64,000 nucleotides of DNA, from assembly GCF_047511655.1 (NCBI RefSeq), contig NC_133386.1, positions 79,673,501-79,737,500 on the forward strand, given 5' to 3'. Position 1 is the stretch's first letter. Each line of letters begins with the position of its first letter. The stretch is from Castor canadensis (taxonomy: Eukaryota > Chordata > Mammalia > Rodentia > Castoridae). Made by a program: the position numbers and the translations under genes. Under the pieces are notes generated by a model that worked only from the letters and a program-made list of their open reading frames with translations, was not told where the DNA came from and searched no databases. This document shows positions 1 to 11,390 of this stretch, piece by piece.

Positions 1-554
1 CATCTTTTCAATAATTTAATTCTATTTATCTTTTTGGTTAGCCTAGAATTTTGTTTTCATTATTATTGTCCCATACTAGGGTAGGACTAATGCCTGATCT
101 GCACAATACCATTTAAAATTATTTATCCATTGCTTATTGGCTTGTAACACTTCTTCATAATATATTAAGATGTTTATATGCTAGATTCTCCTTCATAGCA
201 TTGCTATTCTGTTTATCTCTCTGCTGTATTTACAGTAGCATCACATTATCAGTCACTGGAACTTTAGAATGGATTTTTATGGGAAATCTCTTCAGTGCAT
301 TTTCTTCCTTTACCCATTTGCATATAATTCCTCCTTATTTTTCAAAAAATTCTTTGATATCATTTGATCATCCATGTGAGTATATTTAATTTTTTTCAAG
401 TTTGCCTTCATTCAAAATTCTTTTGATAATTTGCCTGAAACTTCTGTTAAAATTATCTATAAAATGATTTTGGACATTTGTATCTGTATAATATTTGTTC
501 TTGTCATCTAAGCTATTTTAAAGTTGATTTGGTCAGGACCTAAGGGTTTAGTTA
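1..554. other. Unassigned AT-rich sequence
   Basis: The interval has only short reading frames, the longest about 60 codons, with no recognisable domain. I see no clear repeat family, tRNA fold or simple repeat. It may be unique intergenic sequence or a very old, unrecognised repeat. Confidence 0.4.
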
Positions 555-932
555 CTATGTATTATTTAATTCAATATTTTATTTACTGAGTCTCTATTAT
601 GTGCCAGTCACTGTTTCAGTTGCTAGGGCTGCAAATGTTCCTGGGACAATTATGTTCCTGCCCTATAGAATTACATTCAAATTAGGGAAAATTATAAATA
701 TGCTAATAAATAAGTGCATGCTATGATTTCAGATAGTGGTAAGTGTTTTAAAGAAAACTAGAACTGTGTAAGGTTTACAGTGGCTAGGAAAGATGAGTGA
801 GATGGTATTTTATAAAGGATGAATGTAGAGGTTCTCCCTCAGGAACTGATATTTGAGCTCAGAGAGACAGTGAAGATCATCGGAGGATCTGCAAGAGGCA
901 TATTCCAGTCAGAGAGACTAACAAAGGCAAGA
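555..932 (-). mobile_element. LINE-2 3' end (right part split off by an LTR insertion)
   Basis: Read on the plus strand this matches the reverse complement of the LINE-2 3' end as I know it. It has the 'attgagt...tatgtgccagtcactgtt' type terminus, a 'gggcaggaac'-like segment on the minus strand, and the run of purine-rich 3'-UTR sequence that follows. The same element resumes at 1322 after an inserted LTR. It is old and diverged, and no open frame remains. Confidence 0.6.
928..932. repeat. Possible 5-bp TSD of LTR (left)
   Basis: The bases caaga precede the LTR start. They match caagg at 1322-1326 in 4 of 5 positions. A 5-bp TSD is the size expected for ERVL elements. Confidence 0.4.
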
Positions 933-1321
933 TGTATTAGTCATGGTTCACCAGAAAAACAGAATCAATAGGATTATATAGAGACATACAAAATAAGACT
1001 ATGGGAGTTGGATCACATGATTATGGAGGCTGAGATGTCCCAAAAAATGTCTTCTGCTTGCTGTAGAACCAGGACAGACAGTGGTGTAATTCAATCCAAG
1101 TTCCTTGGCCTGAGAACCAGGAGCTCTGATATCTGAGGACAGGACAAGATAGAAGTCCCAGCTCAAATAGAGAGGGAGACAGACAGAAGGAGATAAGAGA
1201 CAGACAGAGAAACCTCCAAATGCTATTCTCTTCCAGAAACACTTTCACAGACATAACATCTTACCAGCTCTCTGGGCATTCCTTAACCCAGTCAAATTGA
1301 CATAAAAAATTAAACATCACA
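933..1321 (+). mobile_element. Solitary ERVL-type LTR, MLT2-like
   Basis: The segment begins TGTATTAGTCATGG and ends in CATCACA, so it carries the TG...CA termini of an LTR. Inside are the hallmark stretches of the MLT2 family as I remember it: 'accagaaaaacagaatcaat', 'tcacatgattatggaggctg', a 'cccagctcaa' block and 'agtcaaattgacataaa' near the end. No gag, pol or env sequence is attached, so it is a solo LTR. It sits inside a LINE-2 copy and is therefore younger than that copy. The exact subfamily was not determined. Confidence 0.55.
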
Positions 1322-2340
1322 CAAGGACCCTGAAGTGAGACCAAACATGGTGGGATGAAGAAATGATATTACTGACCAAAATTGTGGACTAAAAGTGACA
1401 GGAACAAAGCAGTCAGTGACTTGATATATATGACTTGATAACATATTCATGCTACCATTTATTTAAAATGCTATATTTTTGTTTGATTTGTTCTGTCCTT
1501 GAACTCTTGTTTTGTTTAATTCAATTAAGCATTTATTGAGTGAAAAGAAAAGACTTGATGTTTTATGGACTTATGTGCTACACAAAGAAGTTTGGATTGT
1601 ATGCTAAGTGTGGTAGATGAGAAATCATAGGAGTTTCAATCAAGGCATTAATATTATATAATTTGTATTCTTAAATATTCTTTTGGCTTTTGAGTTGGGA
1701 AAACAGGAAAGACACAAAGAACTAAAATTCAGGTAAAAGATGAGGACTATCCGGGCCATGGTCACAGGAATGAGGTGATTAGAAGTGATCAGATTCTATA
1801 TAATGCCAATAAGAATTGTTGCTAGATTGACTTCCTCTGTGTGGAGGGAGACAGATGGGGACTGGGAGACTCATGGATGTGGACTGAGGTGAAGAGCACC
1901 AGAGAAAGTTTTAAATGGCCATCCAGGAAGAGATGTCAAATTCCTACTGTACGAATCAGAAACTTGGAAATATTGGAGCTAGAGATATACAGTTAGATGT
2001 CATTGGCGGATGGATGGTATTTGAAGCCACAGACTTGATACAGCTTCCAGGGTGAGTAAATATAGCTAAAGCCTCAAACCTGATGAAGAGAAGGGAGAGT
2101 AAAGGAATAAGGAGAGAAGACTCATCAAGATCAGCTACTGAAGAGATAAGATGGCCAGGAGGAAGTGATGCACTGAGGTGTGAGTGACGACAACATTGCA
2201 AGGAGGAGTGACCAGTTGTGTAAATGTGGTCAGAAGACCTGGTGAGATGATGACCATGAATTGAATACCAGACTCTTCTTATGGGGGCTGACATAGTAGA
2301 CTTTTGCAGCAATGGGAATGGTCAAGGAGAGAGGAATAGG
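1322..2340 (-). mobile_element. LINE-2 continuation (3' UTR and ORF2 C-terminal remnant)
   Basis: Segments such as 'tggatggtatttgaagcca' and 'ggagctagagatatacagtt' correspond on the minus strand to the end of the LINE-2 reverse transcriptase frame and the region after it. This continues the piece at 555-932. The frame is too decayed to translate. Known 3' ends of LINE-2 elsewhere in the window, such as 39440-40300, share the same blocks. Confidence 0.6.
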
Positions 2341-2840
2341 ACAATACCACATAGGGAAACAGGGAAACTTATGCAGAAGCCATATCCATAAAAAGGAGTA
2401 GAATCTCTAGGATAAGTAGGTCAGGCTTTGTATCGGGGGTTGTTTATGAAATTTTCATTAAGCATAGTAATCATTATTGTGAGTAGAGCTCATATTTAAC
2501 ATATTTTATAATGTGTGTCTCTTTCTGCCCTTTGAGGTATTTGAGATGTTATGGACTCTATTAATAATAGAGCAATGCACCTATTGGCAAACTTGCAAGG
2601 TTACCCAGAATCAACTATTATTACCTTATTTGCAAAAGCAATAGCAAAACAAATCTTTCAAATCACTCTCTTATATTCAATTTGTTCTGTCCAAGTAAGT
2701 CATCTAGGCATTTGTTTAATATTCAGCATACAGTTTCCCATATTCAGTACACATTTCCATTTTTTACCAGTTCTCTGCTTGAATGTGTTACTGAACTTTA
2801 GGGGCACTTGTTATAAAATAAACAACAGATTGAAGCAAAC
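2341..2840. other. Unassigned sequence left of L1
   Basis: No repeat family or gene is evident. A 214-codon plus-strand frame opens at 2551 and runs on into the reversed L1 3' UTR at 2940. Its composition is that of AT-rich non-coding DNA, so I do not call it a gene. Confidence 0.4.
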
Positions 2841-2850
2841 TGTGGCAAGC

Positions 2851-2930
2851 TCAGCATCCCTAGAAACCAAGTTCCAGGGAAGCCCTTTGACACAGGCAGT
2901 GCTGCTGGCTATGAAAGTGTGGAGTTTTCT
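2851..2930. repeat. Left copy of a duplication flanking the 2.94-6.14 kb L1
   Basis: A block running from the 'cccta/g gaaaccaag' stretch to 'gtggagttttc' is repeated at about 6164-6238. I count 8 mismatches over about 72 ungapped bases. The similarity probably extends about 15-20 bases further left with gaps. The two copies sit exactly outside the two ends of the intervening L1. Confidence 0.75.
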
Positions 2931-3547
2931 TTTCCTTTCTTTAAAAAATTTTTTTATTGTAGTGCTGGGTAGGGGTACATTATGGCATTTGCAAAAGTTC
3001 TTACAATATATCAAATATATCATATCTAAATTTGCCTTCTCCACCATTCTCCTTCAACACCCCTCCTCCCATCCTAGTTTCAACAGATACCATTTTGCCA
3101 TTTACATACATGTGTACATAGTATTTGCTCCATATTCACCCTCCTTCATCATTTTTCCACCTCCTCCTACCTCCCATCAGTACCAACCACCATAGGCAGG
3201 ATCTGTTCTGCCTTCCTGTTCTCTAATTTTGTGTAAGAGAAAAAGAAGAAGAAGTTACATTTTTGCTTATTTAAGATAGCTACACAAGTAGTTTCCTTGT
3301 GGCACTTTTGTGTATATATATATTATAAACTTATTTGGTTAATCTCCTCTATTTTTCTTCTTCTACTTTAGTCCCTTTCTTACATTTTTTTTCAATCAGT
3401 TAAAAAATTCTGTGTTAATTCTTGTATAGGGAGTACCTCAAACATATTCACCTTCTTAACTTCCTTCTTTTATGCTGCCCCTCTCGTGTGTGCCCTGCCC
3501 ATGGGATGTCCTGCTTTTCATAGTATTGCTATATTTGTTTTAAGTCT

Positions 3548-6138
3548 ATATTCCACATATGAGAGAAAACATGTGGGTTTTGGACTTCTGAACCTGGCTA
3601 ACTTCACTTAAGATGATGTTCTCCAGTTCCATCCATTTACTGGCAAATGACAATATTTCATACTTCTTTGTGGTTGAATAAAAGTCCATTATATATAAAA
3701 AGCACATTTTCTTAACCAATTCATCAGTAGTGGGGCATCATGGCTGTTTTTATAGCTTAGCTATTGTGGATAGTGCTTCAATACATACGAGTGTGCAGGT
3801 GTCTCTGTTGTAACCTGACTTACATTCTTTTGGGTATACCTAGGAGTGAAACTATTGGATCATATGAAAGTTCTGTATTTACTTTTTTAATAGCCTCCTA
3901 CTGTTTTCCATAGTGTTTGTGCTAATTTACATTTCTACCAGTAGTGTATGTGGGTTCCTTTTTCCCCACATCCTCACCAACATATGTTGTTGTGTATGTT
4001 CTTGATGGTACCCATTCTAACAGGAATGAGAAGGAATCTTTTTTTCCCTTTATTGTTGTGATGGGTGGGGGTACATTGTGGCATTTACACAGGTTCTTAA
4101 AATGTATCAAATATATCCAGGGATGTTGAGAATTTCTTCATGTGATTTTTAGCCATTTGGACTTCTTCCTTTGAAAAAGCTCTATTTAGTTCTTTTGCCC
4201 ATTTCTCCATTGAGTCATTGATTTTTTTCAGGAGTTTAGTTTTTGAGTTCCATGTATATTTTGTTATCAATCCTTTGTCAGATATATAGCTGCCCCATTC
4301 CATGGGCAGCCTCTTCAATTTAGAGACAATTTCTTTTTTTTTTTGTGCAGAAGCTTTTTAATTTCACATAGTCCCATTTGTCAATCTTTTCTCTTAGTTG
4401 ATGTGCCATTTGAGTTCTATTTAGGAAGTCATTGCTTATGCCTATCAATTCCAAGGTATTCCCTACTCTTTCCTTCAGTAGCTTCAAAGTTTCAGGTCTT
4501 ATATTCAGGTCCTTAATCCAATTTTAGTTCATATGTGTACAAGGGTGACAAACATGGATTTAGTTTCAGTTTTCTACATATAGATATCTAGTTTTCCCAG
4601 CAACATTTATTGAAGAGGCTGTCTTTCCTCCATCATTTTTGGTACCTTTGTCAAAAATCAGGTGGGCATAGATGTGTGAATTCAAATCGGGGTCTTCTAT
4701 TTTGTTCCACTGGTCTCCATATCTGTGTTTGTGCCAGTACCATGCTATTTATATTGCTGTGGCTCTAAAGTATAGTTTGAAGTCTGTTATTATGATACTT
4801 CTATCATTTCTCTTTCTGCTCAGTATTGCTTTGGCTATTCGTGGTCTTTCATGTTTCCAAATGAACTTTTAGGTTGATCTTTCAATCAATGAATGGCATT
4901 GATATTTTAACGGGAATTGCATTGAATATGTAGATTGCTTTTGGTAATATAGCCATTTTCACTGCTGATTCTACCAATCCAGAGCATGGGAGATCTTTCC
5001 ATCTTCTGTAGTCTTCTTTGATTTCTTTCTTCAAAGGTTTATAGTTTTCTTGTAGAGGTTTTCATATTTTTTGTTATGTTTATTCCTAGGTATTTTTTTG
5101 AGTCCATTGTAAATGGAACTATTATCCCATCTGTTCATTGTTGGTGTATAGAAAGGCTACTGATTTTGTAAATTGATTTTGTATTCCGACACTTTGCTGA
5201 AGCTTTTTGTGGTGTCAATTTTTTTTGGTAGAGTTTTTTGGGTTTTTAATGTACAATATCATGTTGTCTGCAAATAGGAATAGTTTGACCACTTCCTTTC
5301 CAATTTTTATTTCATTTATTTCTTCTTCCTGTCTCATTGCTCTGTCTAGGAATTCCAAGACTATTTTGAATAAGAGTGGAGAGAGTGGGCACCCTTGTCT
5401 CATTCTTGACTTTAGAGTAAATGGTTTTAGTTTTCTCCATTTAGTATGATGTTGGTTATAAGCTTGTCATACATAGCCTTTGTTGTGTTGAGGTGTATTC
5501 CTTCTATTCCTAGCTTCATCAGAGCTTTTATCATGAAGTGGTGTTGAATCTTATCAAAGGCTTTTTCTGCATCTATTGAGATGATCAGTTGTTTTTTCTC
5601 TTTGCTTCTGTTAATATTCTGTGTTACATTTAATGATTTGTGTATGTTGAGCCATCCCTGAATGTCTGGGATGAAACCAACTTGATCATGCTGTATGATC
5701 TTTATGATATGCTGTTGAATTCGGTTTGGTTTGCCAGTATTTTTTTGATAATTATTGGCATCTATGTTCATTAAAGGTATTGGCTTACAATTCTCTGTTT
5801 GTCTTTTGTCCTTGTCTAGTTTTGGAATGGGTATAACTCTGGCTTTATACAATGATTTTGGCAGTGCTCTTTCCCTTTCTGTGTTATGGAAACATTTGAG
5901 GAGTGTTGGCATTACCTTTTTTAATTCTTGTAGAATTCTTGTAGAATCCTGTGGTGAATCTGTCAGCTCCTGGACTTTTCTTTTTTGGTAGACCTTTTTA
6001 TTGATACTTCAATTTCATTGCTTGTTATAGATCTGGTTAGGTGATTCTCTTGGTTCAATTTTGGATGGTCATATGTATTGAGAAATTTGTTTATTTCTGT
6101 TAGATTTTCCAATTTATTTGGATATAGGCTTGAAGTTA
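3548..6138 (-). pseudogene. L1 ORF2 reverse transcriptase remnant
   Basis: This is the ORF2 portion of the minus-strand L1. The translated pieces show the RT palm region ([37 protein letters not shown]) followed by the C-terminal segment (SKEEVQMAKNHMKKF). The normal protein nicks DNA and reverse-transcribes L1 RNA. Here the N-terminal endonuclease is missing, the RT motif carries D to N, and stops and frameshifts separate the pieces, so it cannot make a working enzyme. Confidence 0.85.
4040..4117 (-). mobile_element. 78-bp L1 3'-tail patch inside L1 ORF2
   Basis: The bases match the very end of the L1 3' UTR (compare 2945-3020), including the 'gggggtacattgtggcattt' block and a poly-T-side tail. 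They sit where about 33 bases of ORF2 should be. Flanking ORF2 is collinear on both sides. No TSD is visible, so this looks like a tiny insertion with a target deletion, or a template switch or conversion event. Confidence 0.7.
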
Positions 6139-6163
6139 CTAACCTGTACAGGCATCAGTGCAG

Positions 6164-6238
6164 GATCCCTGGAAACCAAGAGCTAGGGAAGCCCTTTGAC
6201 ATAGACAGTGCTGCTATCTATGAAAGTGTGGAGTTTTC
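6164..6238. repeat. Right copy of the L1-flanking duplication
   Basis: It matches 2859-2930 without gaps at about 89 percent identity. It begins immediately beyond the truncated 5' end of the minus-strand L1. Confidence 0.75.
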
Positions 6239-6369
6239 AATTTTTTCTTTTCTTAATGAGGAAATTTTTGCCATAACAAATGGATATAGCCTTTTATAAA
6301 ATATGCTGAGAAGAATCAGCATATTGATTGGGCATAATAAGATATTTTGATAGATATATACATATGGAA

Positions 6370-7190
6370 TGGCTAACCCTAGCTATTTAAGATGTATACC
6401 TCATATACCTACCTTACTTTGTGCTGAGAACACTAAAAACCTACTGTCTTTGACAATTCTCAAGTAAACAATTTATTAACTATTGTCACCATGATATTCA
6501 CCAAGGTCACTTAAAATTATTTATCCTAACTGAGATTTTATATAATTTTACTGTTTTTTCCCTGCTCTTCCCAGTCCTCAGCCTCTGGCAACCACCATTA
6601 CACTCTCTGCTTTTATGAGTTCAATTTTTTGTAGATTCTGCATATAAGATCATGTGGTATTTATCTTTCTGTTCCTGGCTTAATTTTCTTAATATGACGT
6701 CCTCCAGTTTCATATATGGTATTGGAAATGACAGGAGTTCCTTCTTTTTTAAGATTGAATAATATTTTATTGTTTATATATATATCACATTTTCTTTATC
6801 CTTTTGTCTGGTGATGGACAATTAGGTTACTTCTATATTTTGCCTATTGTGAATATTGAGGCAATGAACATGGGAGGGCACATACCCTTTCAATATTCTG
6901 ATTCATTTCTTTTGGATATATACTCAGTAATGGGTTGCTGAACCATATATATTTCTACTTTTAATTTTTTGAGAAACTCCCATTCAGTTTTCTATAGTGA
7001 CCATACTTATTTGCATTCCCACCAAAAAAGTATAAGAGTTATCTCTTTTCTTACTTTCTCACTAACATTTATCTTTTGTGTTTTTCATAATAGCCATTCT
7101 AACAGGTGTGAGGTAATTTTAAATTTGAATTTCCCTGGTATTTAGTAAAGTTGAGCATTTTTCACATAACTGTTGGTTTTCCATAAGCAT
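6370..7190 (-). mobile_element. Ancient L1M 3' end (ORF2 C-terminus and 3' UTR)
   Basis: The plus strand reads as reversed L1. Recognisable blocks are 'ccattctaacaggtgtgagg', 'catttcttttggatatatac', 'ttgtgaatattgaggcaatg' and 'tggcttaattttcttaatat'. These correspond to the last 150 or so codons of ORF2, followed by 3' UTR toward lower coordinates. It is much more diverged than the neighbouring 2.94-6.14 kb copy. Confidence 0.7.
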
Positions 7191-8214
7191 TCTTTAAAAA
7201 AAATAAAGGTTAGTAGGGGTTTTGTATTTACTAATGTACTTGCAGCTTACAGTGAACCTTGACATATAGTAATTAAATGGGGAGAGTTAATAATGTGATA
7301 GTGTTTTCATCATTAAAGATTTCCATTGACTGCAACACCAAGTAATTTATGTTGGAATCAGATAATAGACTTTTAGAATGATACTTATTTTCAGAAATTA
7401 TGCCAGCATAAATTAATTTGTTTGATATGCCTCTTTTAAGCTTCCCTGCACATTTTTCTCATTTCTAAAAGTGATTGAAAATAATACTTGATTCACTTTT
7501 TATTTAACTCTCTGCAGTGCTCTTCCAAAGCTGATGGTAACATTGTCCCTCGGGTTTAAACTAAGCTTTTAGTTGCTGTCATGAGAGTGATATGTTAGAG
7601 GGAACTTTTAACAAATCCAAACTCTCCACCAGTTCTTCTCTGTAGAAATGGACATACTTGCTTTCTGAGGTGATGACTGCTCTGAAGAGGTGTTTGGTAA
7701 CACTTGCATCCACTCTGCATAGGGTATTTCATATGATGATCTTTATTATAGTTTGGAGGAGACTAAAAGCTTTCCAGGGGTCTCTGCTCACACAGTCAGG
7801 CAGTCATTGAAACACTCAGGCTGAAATCTATGCTTATGAAATAGTTAAAATATCATAAAATCAAGGAGATGCAAATCTATTATAAGAATATAAAAACAAC
7901 CCTAAGATTTTAGAACCACAAAGTGACTTAAAGCATCTGTTTGAAGCTATTTTACCCAGAGGACAACTCAGATGTCAATGTTTACCCTCAGTCTTGGATG
8001 CATTTGTCTTTTCTTATTATTATTTATCACCTCTGTTGGGTATGGTGTTTCTCTTAGCTGTATCAGTACATCATGCCTGACCTATTGCTGTAAGATAAAG
8101 ATTAGACAGCTAGTAATCATCAAATATAACCTTAAGCCTGAATGTCAATACAAAATGACACTTAAAGGTACTTAAGTACATATTGCAAAGAAAAATATAT
8201 GAGAAAGGGATTAT
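7191..8214. other. Unassigned sequence
   Basis: I see no gene, SINE or LINE that I can name. A 67-codon plus-strand frame at 7972 has a hydrophobic start, but nothing around it supports a gene. Confidence 0.35.
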
Positions 8215-8650
8215 CTTTATGATATGGTAATAGATAAGGAGAGCTAACAGTTATTGAGAAACCACTCACATCATTGTATTACCACAGTAATTTCTGCATA
8301 CATACTAATCTTTCTTTTTCTTTTTTTAAGGGGTGATCTGTATTAGAGTTTGAATTCAGTGCTTGCTAGGCAGATGCTTTACCACTAGAGCCATGCCCCA
8401 AGCCCCCATGTTAATCCTCTTTCATATGCCAGGTACTGGGAAAGGCCCTTGTATATATCAATGACTAATCTGGACATACTGCCTGCATGCTCAGAACTTA
8501 CAGGCCAGTGAAATAGATAGAAAGGATAGAATTAGTAACATCCACTGATTGATTATTATAGTTAAGACACTAATCATCTTATTCATCATCAATTTATAAA
8601 TGAAATAATTAAGGCTTATGAAAGTGATTTTCATGAAGATTTGAAATTGT
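8215..8650 (+). mobile_element. Probable old MIR remnant split by an ID-like SINE
   Basis: Short blocks resemble MIR: 'gagctaacagttattgag' on the left, and 'tatgccaggtactg' then 'atttataaatgaaat' on the right. A younger tRNA-derived SINE interrupts it. The match is weak and partial. Confidence 0.35.
8326..8408 (-). mobile_element. ID-like tRNA-derived SINE
   Basis: On the minus strand it reads GGGGCTTGGGGCATGGCTCT, then a TGGTAAAGCATCTGCCTAGC box A-like block, then a box B-like GAATTCAAACTC segment. This is the ID layout seen in several other copies here. The A-rich tail appears as ttctttttctttttttaa at the low-coordinate end. Confidence 0.75.
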
Positions 8651-8790
8651 GTCTTTCAGTCCCCTTTCTAGTGAGTTTGAAGCCCAGTGCTGCTAGCTAA
8701 CAACTATGAGATCCTGAGGAACTTATTTCATTTTTCTGTCTGAGATTACTGATATGATGAATGTGCCAATAAGATAACTTCCATTCTGTT
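8651..8790 (+). mobile_element. MIR SINE fragment
   Basis: The order of blocks fits the MIR core: 'gaagcccagtgctgctagct', then 'atgagatcctgaggaactta', then 'tctgtctgagatt'. The copy is diverged. Confidence 0.45.
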
Positions 8791-8796
8791 TTAGTC

Positions 8797-8862
8797 AATT
8801 TTTTGAGACTGTGTCTTGCTATTTAGCTCAGACAGACCTCAAACTTATTATATACCTGGCCC
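8797..8862 (-). mobile_element. Short B1/7SL-like SINE fragment
   Basis: The plus strand shows the reversed 7SL-derived tail 'gagactgtgtcttgctattt' followed by 'agctcagacagacctcaaac'. Only the 3' half is present. Confidence 0.6.
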
Positions 8863-8866
8863 TTTT

Positions 8867-9230
8867 AGTCCACTTTCTGCTACCGTAAGAGAATCCCACA
8901 GACTATATAAGTGACAAAAAAACTGAAGTTTATTCAGCTCATGGTTATAGAGTCTAGTAAATCTAAGATCAAGGGACCCATCTGGTAAGAATCTTCTTGT
9001 CTTAGATTGAGTGTCCCATCTGGTAAGGGCCTTATTGTTGGATCTGTCTTGGCAGAATGGCAACTAAGCATGTGCTAGCAAGAGAAAGCCAAAGTTCAAC
9101 TCATCCCGTGCCTGAAATAATACTGTAATTCATTCATGTGGGACTTCATAAAGGCTCCAAATCTCCATACTATCACAGTGGCAATGAAGCTTCAGCATAC
9201 ATTATGCAGGGGACATTGCAACCACAGTAC
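8867..9230 (+). mobile_element. ERVL-type LTR, MLT2-like
   Basis: Blocks in order are 'ttagtccactttctgctacc', 'agaatcccacagactatata', 'ctcatggttatagagtctag', 'catctggtaagggccttatt', 'tgtcttggcagaatggcaac' and 'ggggacattgcaaccacagta' split by small gaps. This is the layout of an abundant mammalian LTR that I associate with MLT2. No internal retroviral sequence is attached. Confidence 0.5.
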
Positions 9231-10534
9231 TTTTTCATTCATTTAGTCCCACCCTCTAGTCCCAACTCAGTGATCACTTTCCAGGTGAAGTTTTCCTCCT
9301 CACCTCTTTCCTCTAGAATTTTTTTTTAGTGATTTTATTCTTCAGTATCTTTGTGGCATTTCCTTCTCATAGGACTAACACACTGCTATGAGATAACTTT
9401 TTTGCTTTCTTTACAGAAAAAAGATGAAGATAATGCAAATATGTAGAAAATTCAACACACCCTCTGCTGTAGTCTCATATTTTGCTTTATTTGTCTTGAT
9501 TTTACCATACTTGTGAGAATGAAGGAATGGTGCTATTTGACTCTGGTACTGGGTAAAATGGCTTTTGAGTCAAAGCTTAGTAAAGAAATGTCATTATCAT
9601 GAAGCCAGAGGACTAGTTGAGAGGAGAGACAAGGAAGGTTGCCAGTTGTGGGCAGGACTTGACAGGGAAATGCAAAGAGCTCTCCATTCCTGCCCAGTGT
9701 TTCACACCTCCCGGCACATTCATTCACCTCAGACTGCAGACTGATATATTTTTGATGAGGGAAAGGTTAAGGAAATCCTGGAGAGTCAAAACAGACAGAA
9801 GACACAGTTCCTCTATCCTGAATCAATGGGGCCATTTGGACCATAGTTTTGCCTTCCTGCATCCAGGAACCAATCTGGTGCAAATCAATATTTGTTGATG
9901 CATAATTTCATGGAGCAGTCTTGTGTTTTCTATAGCAAGGTTGTCTTTTAATTAGATGACCAAGCACGATTTTAAAAGGCAAACAAATGAAATAAAACCT
10001 TCCAGACTACTACTGGAAATGTTCCTTTTTTCAGCTCCAATACAGACCTTTCAGTGAAATAGCCTGACAGTTTTATGTGTTCCTTCCTGTTTAGTATGGC
10101 AGAGAGGGATGGAATTTAGGCTTGTTCTGTCTGAATTCAGGCCCACCATGACCTGTTGAAGTCACTTTCTCAAAATAAAGACAGACTTAAATAATAAACT
10201 TTCAAAGATCATCCTAAATTAGGGTTTTATAGGAAGGTTTTTTCTTCACTTGTAATTTTTTAACTTTAGATATAATGAAAATACAAAATTAATGTAATGA
10301 ATTACAACTGCTTTGCTTTTTGGAACATGAATTATCATAGAAATGAAGTAGGACTATGTGGAGGCATACGTGCTCAGGGGAATTAGAATCAATTAAAAAT
10401 AAAGTTTAATGGTTCTACTACTCAGCTAAGAGAAAATCAAGCAAAAATATTTTACAGTACCACTGCAAACCCTGTATGTGACAGAGAACTAGGGGTTTTC
10501 AGCTAATCAGATTAATATTCATTGAAATGATAGT
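9231..10534. other. Unassigned, possibly unique sequence
   Basis: Only short chance frames occur. No repeat family is recognised. Confidence 0.35.
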
Positions 10535-11390
10535 TTTTCATCACACTTTTACCAAAAACTAGTTTTTAGAATAGTTTTAGGCTTACAGAAAACGAGTAGA
10601 AAGTACAGAGTTTCCAGATAACCTCTACTGCTACAAACCCATAACATTCTGCACCATATTGGCACATTTGTTACAACTAATGAACTTATACATCATATAA
10701 CCCAGTGCCCATACTTATGTCAGGGTTCACTCTTGACATTGTACATTCTATGGGTTTAAATAAATGAAGAATGACCTGTACCCACTATTACAGTATCTAG
10801 CAGAATTGTTCCATTGCCCCAAACATCCTTTTGCTCTGTCTACACCTTCCCTAGCTCTTGGGGCTCACTGATCTTCTTTACTATCTCTTTAGTTTTGCCT
10901 TTTCAAGAATGTTATATAGCTGGAATGATATCATTTATAAACATTTTATTTTGTCTTCTTTCACTTACAAATATGCATTTTAAGTTTTCTTCATATTTTT
11001 CATGGCTTAATACCTTATTTCTTTTTAGTACTGTATAATATAATATTTATCTGTTCACATACTGAAGAAAAGAACATCTTGGTTGCTTCCATGTTCTGGC
11101 AATTAAAAATAAAGCCTCTATTAGCAAAGTTTTGTATAGACTTAAGATTTCATCTCATTTGAGTAAATACCAAAGAGTGAGACTACTAGATTATATGACA
11201 AGAGTATGCTCTGTTTTGTAAAAAACTGCTAAACTTTCCTCCCAAGTGGCTGTACCATTTTGTATTCCCACCATCAATGAGATTTCCTGTTGCTCCACAT
11301 CCTCATCAGCATTTGGTTTTGTCAGTGTTTTGGATTTTGACCATTCTAATGGGAGTATAGTGATATTTCATTATTTTTCTCTTTGAGAGC
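10535..11390 (-). mobile_element. Ancient L1ME/L1M-type 3' end
   Basis: Reversed L1 3' UTR is visible: 'gttttaggcttacagaaaac', 'gcacatttgttacaactaat' and 'gggttcactcttgacattgt'. Reversed ORF2 C-terminus follows: 'ccaagtggctgtaccatttt', 'cacatcctcatcagcatttg' and 'gaccattctaatgggagt'. It is old and heavily mutated. Confidence 0.7.

Larger units (their letters stand above)
2940..6140 (-). mobile_element. 5'-truncated LINE-1 (ORF2 C-terminal two thirds plus 3' UTR)
   Basis: On the minus strand the element runs from about residue 410 of ORF2 through the reverse transcriptase and C-terminal regions. It ends in a roughly 600-bp 3' UTR with an A-rich tail next to 2940. Diagnostic pieces are an [12 protein letters not shown] block near 5550, GCPLSPLLF near 5390, and FSKEEVQMAK near 4160. 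The FADD catalytic motif reads FADN at about 5259-5277, so one catalytic aspartate is lost, and the frame is broken many times. The endonuclease domain, ORF1 and 5' UTR are absent. A 78-bp patch of L1 tail replaces ORF2 sequence at about 4040-4117. Confidence 0.9.

Noticed and set aside
2551..3195. 214-codon plus-strand frame
   Set aside because: Its second half lies in the reversed L1 3' UTR and the first half is AT-rich non-coding sequence; no domain or start context.
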